The notes under the pieces: model-generated
What the model was told of the DNA's origin: nothing
The model's database searches: none
What the model saw: only the letters and a program-made list of their open reading frames with translations
Origin: Candidatus Sigynarchaeota archaeon
Lineage (GTDB): Archaea > Asgardarchaeota > Jordarchaeia > Jordarchaeales > Jordarchaeaceae
Length of the DNA: 7,005 nt
Reading direction: 5' to 3'
Assembly: GCA_030587505.1 (NCBI GenBank)
Contig: JAUQYY010000182.1
Coordinates: forward strand, 1 to 7,005
Shown here: positions 6,105 through 7,005 of the stretch, in pieces
Layout: every line of letters begins with the position of its first letter
Position numbering within the stretch: the stretch's first letter is position 1
Position numbers and translations under genes: made by a program

Positions 6105-6288
6105 TTACTTCAACCAGTTCTTCCTCTGTAATTGGAGGCCCCGGTTCTCAGTGTTTCCTCAATTGCATCCTTTATGTTTTCCAAAGCCTCGCCTCTTGTT
6201 TTTCCCCGGAAACACAGCCAAGAAGAGTTTGGCACTAAGCAACGTAGACTCCGTCCTCATCGATTTCAATGATTACTCTTAATTTCAT
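6067..6288 (-). pseudogene. hicB: HicB-family antitoxin with stop and frameshifts
   Basis: HicB (UPF0150-type) antitoxins begin with a partial RNase-H-like fold. From ATG 6286-6288 the frame gives MKLRVIIEIDEDGVYVA and then TAG at codon 18 (6235-6237), where the family usually has Glu (GAG to TAG is one base). The same frame continues with CQTLLGCVSG, a degraded form of CPTLPGC. A frameshift near 6203-6198, in a G/A homopolymer run, is needed to read GKTRGEALENIKDAIEETL. A second shift near 6141-6137 is needed to read PITEEELVEVNVRAPG. That frame ends at TGA 6067-6069. Three independent lesions make this a clear pseudogene. There is no obvious SD before the ATG, but a weak TATA-like TTTTTATTCC lies at 6311-6320. 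Confidence 0.8.
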
Positions 6289-6521
6289 GACAAAACTTTG
6301 GAGAGTAAGGGGAATAAAAAGTGGAAACTCGGATGCCCGTTCCTCTGAAAAGTCCAAAAAATGCGTAGTTGGCCCTTTGCTTTTCTTCTTGTTTCCTTAT
6401 TTAGCCTTTCTCGCTTCCGAACATGGTGAAGGCATTTGGAAGTATAAATGTGATTAAACACGATTCTTCGTTCCTGCTGTTGTTGTAAACCCTTACAAAA
6501 ATAAATAAGATCGCCCGTTTT
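6289..6521. other. Spacer between vapC and hicB remnants
   Basis: This is 233 bases of AT-rich sequence. Just past the vapC stop, the minus strand reads CTTATTTATTTTTG (about 6497-6510), a T-rich tract that could act as an archaeal terminator. I see nothing else coding or structured. Confidence 0.3.
6311..6320 (-). promoter_or_regulatory. Weak TATA-like box before hicB
   Basis: Minus-strand TTTTTATTCC lies about 25-32 bases upstream of the hicB ATG, where an archaeal TATA box would give a leaderless or nearly leaderless transcript. The match is weak, and the downstream genes are dead. Confidence 0.25.
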
Positions 6522-6910
6522 TCAGTAGAATACAACCTCGATGTCCGCTACTCTGGCTATCTTCTCGAAGTCTCTGTCCGAAGTTGCAATTTTCTTTATG
6601 CCATTTGCAACCATCATCCCCGCTATTAAAACATCCATTGCATTCACAGTTATCCCCCTGGAAGCTAATCTAGATGCGATATTGCTAGATTCTTCCGCCT
6701 CTTTCACACTAAAGTTTAGGATTGGTACATTCGAGAAAAACCTTCTAAAGAATCTCTCCTCTTTTTCCCCTCTTTTTCTCTTCACACCAGTCATTATTTC
6801 GTGATAAGTTATGACGGTCACAAAAATATCCTTATCATCAACGATGAATAAAGTTTTTCAACTCCTCTGAAGTAGGCTACCAGAAAGCTCGTGTCTAGAA
6901 CGATGATAAT
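6522..6910 (-). pseudogene. vapC: VapC-type PIN-domain toxin, start lost and frameshifted
   Basis: VapC toxins are Mg2+-dependent PIN-domain RNases. The N-terminal piece reads IIIVLDTSFLVAYFRGVEKL from about 6910, and its frame meets TGA at 6818-6820. The rest is in another frame: FIVDDKDIFVTVITYHEIMT, then a Lys/Arg-rich helix, NAMDVLIAG and TSDRDFEKIA, ending at TGA 6522-6524. The shift lies within about 6845-6860, with a few residues apparently lost. All four acidic PIN positions survive: D of LDTS, E of TYHE, D of AMDV and D of TSDRD. No ATG, GTG or TTG exists in the first frame between the upstream TAG and the motif; the codons are AAA ATC TGC AAG GGT AAG ATT ATC ATC. Translation from GTG 6821 would give a 99-residue protein without the first catalytic Asp. 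It overlaps vapB by 16 bases, as in intact operons. Confidence 0.82.
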
Positions 6911-7005
6911 CTTACCCTTGCAGATTTTCTAGATTCCTTCGAATACTCTTCAATCTCATGTAGAATTTCACTTTCTTTTAAAGCCCCAAAGTATTCTTTT
7001 AGATC
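6895..7005 (-). CDS. vapB: VapB-type antitoxin, C-terminal part (continues off the right edge)
   Basis: This is a 36-residue open fragment with its 5' end outside the window. It reads DLKEYFGALKESEILHEIEE, then YSKESRKSARVRL, then SSF and TAG. The YFGALK segment and charged helix resemble the C-terminus of archaeal VapB antitoxins (DUF217-like), which bind the cognate VapC, and the vapC remnant follows directly. Family members tend to stop at or near RVRL, so the SSF tail may come from the same small deletion that removed the vapC start codon (inferred). Subfamily assignment is tentative because the DNA-binding N-terminus is not visible. Confidence 0.7.
   Translation of the reverse strand, partial: DLKEYFGALKESEILHEIEEYSKESRKSARVRLSSF

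Noticed and set aside
5993..6238. Plus-strand 81-residue open frame
   Set aside because: It is antisense to the hicBA remnants and has no recognisable features.
6361..6423. Short plus-strand hydrophobic peptide starting MRSWPFAF
   Set aside because: It has about 20 codons, no SD or promoter, and lies in AT-rich spacer, so it is probably chance.
6541..6804. Plus-strand 87-residue open frame
   Set aside because: It is antisense to the vapC coding sequence with its PIN motifs.
5623..7005. CRISPR array, tRNA or riboswitch in the AT-rich right part
   Set aside because: I see no regularly spaced repeats, cloverleaf or CCA-type acceptor stem, or known aptamer pattern.

Overview
The window looks like chromosomal DNA from an archaeon, probably a euryarchaeote. 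The intact genes sit behind archaeal TATA-like boxes about 20-45 bases upstream and strong Shine-Dalgarno (SD) sequences. Three of the four intact genes start with TTG. AGA/AGG and ATA codons are common, and the toxin-antitoxin families are ones frequent in archaea. I cannot name the genus with confidence.

Left part (1-3420): two minus-strand genes. A two-domain GNAT acetyltransferase (2483-3298) lies upstream of a 793-residue tetratricopeptide-repeat (TPR) protein of unknown role (19-2400). Each has its own promoter-like sequence. A palindromic TATA stretch near 3341-3353 separates the GNAT gene from the divergent plus-strand gene nadB (L-aspartate oxidase, 3427-5055), the first step of de novo NAD synthesis. 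nadA and nadC are not in the window.

Right part (5169-7005): a decayed toxin-antitoxin (TA) cluster, all on the minus strand. Three unrelated type II modules follow one another: vapBC (6522-7005, running off the right edge), hicBA (5954-6288) and relBE-like (5169-5622). All three toxins are disrupted. relE has one internal TAG. hicA is frameshifted and truncated. vapC has lost its start codon and carries a frameshift. hicB is also broken, but the relB/phd-like antitoxin is intact, with a TATA box, an SD and a TTG start, and the visible part of vapB is open. Most of these genes are invisible to a simple ORF scan and were found by reading across lesions.

The AT-rich gap 5700-5953 holds a possible insertion-sequence end remnant and no gene. 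The most interesting points are the run of inactivated toxins beside a surviving antitoxin, and a strong strand-specific third-codon-position skew spanning the divergent GNAT and nadB genes. I see no convincing new type of system.
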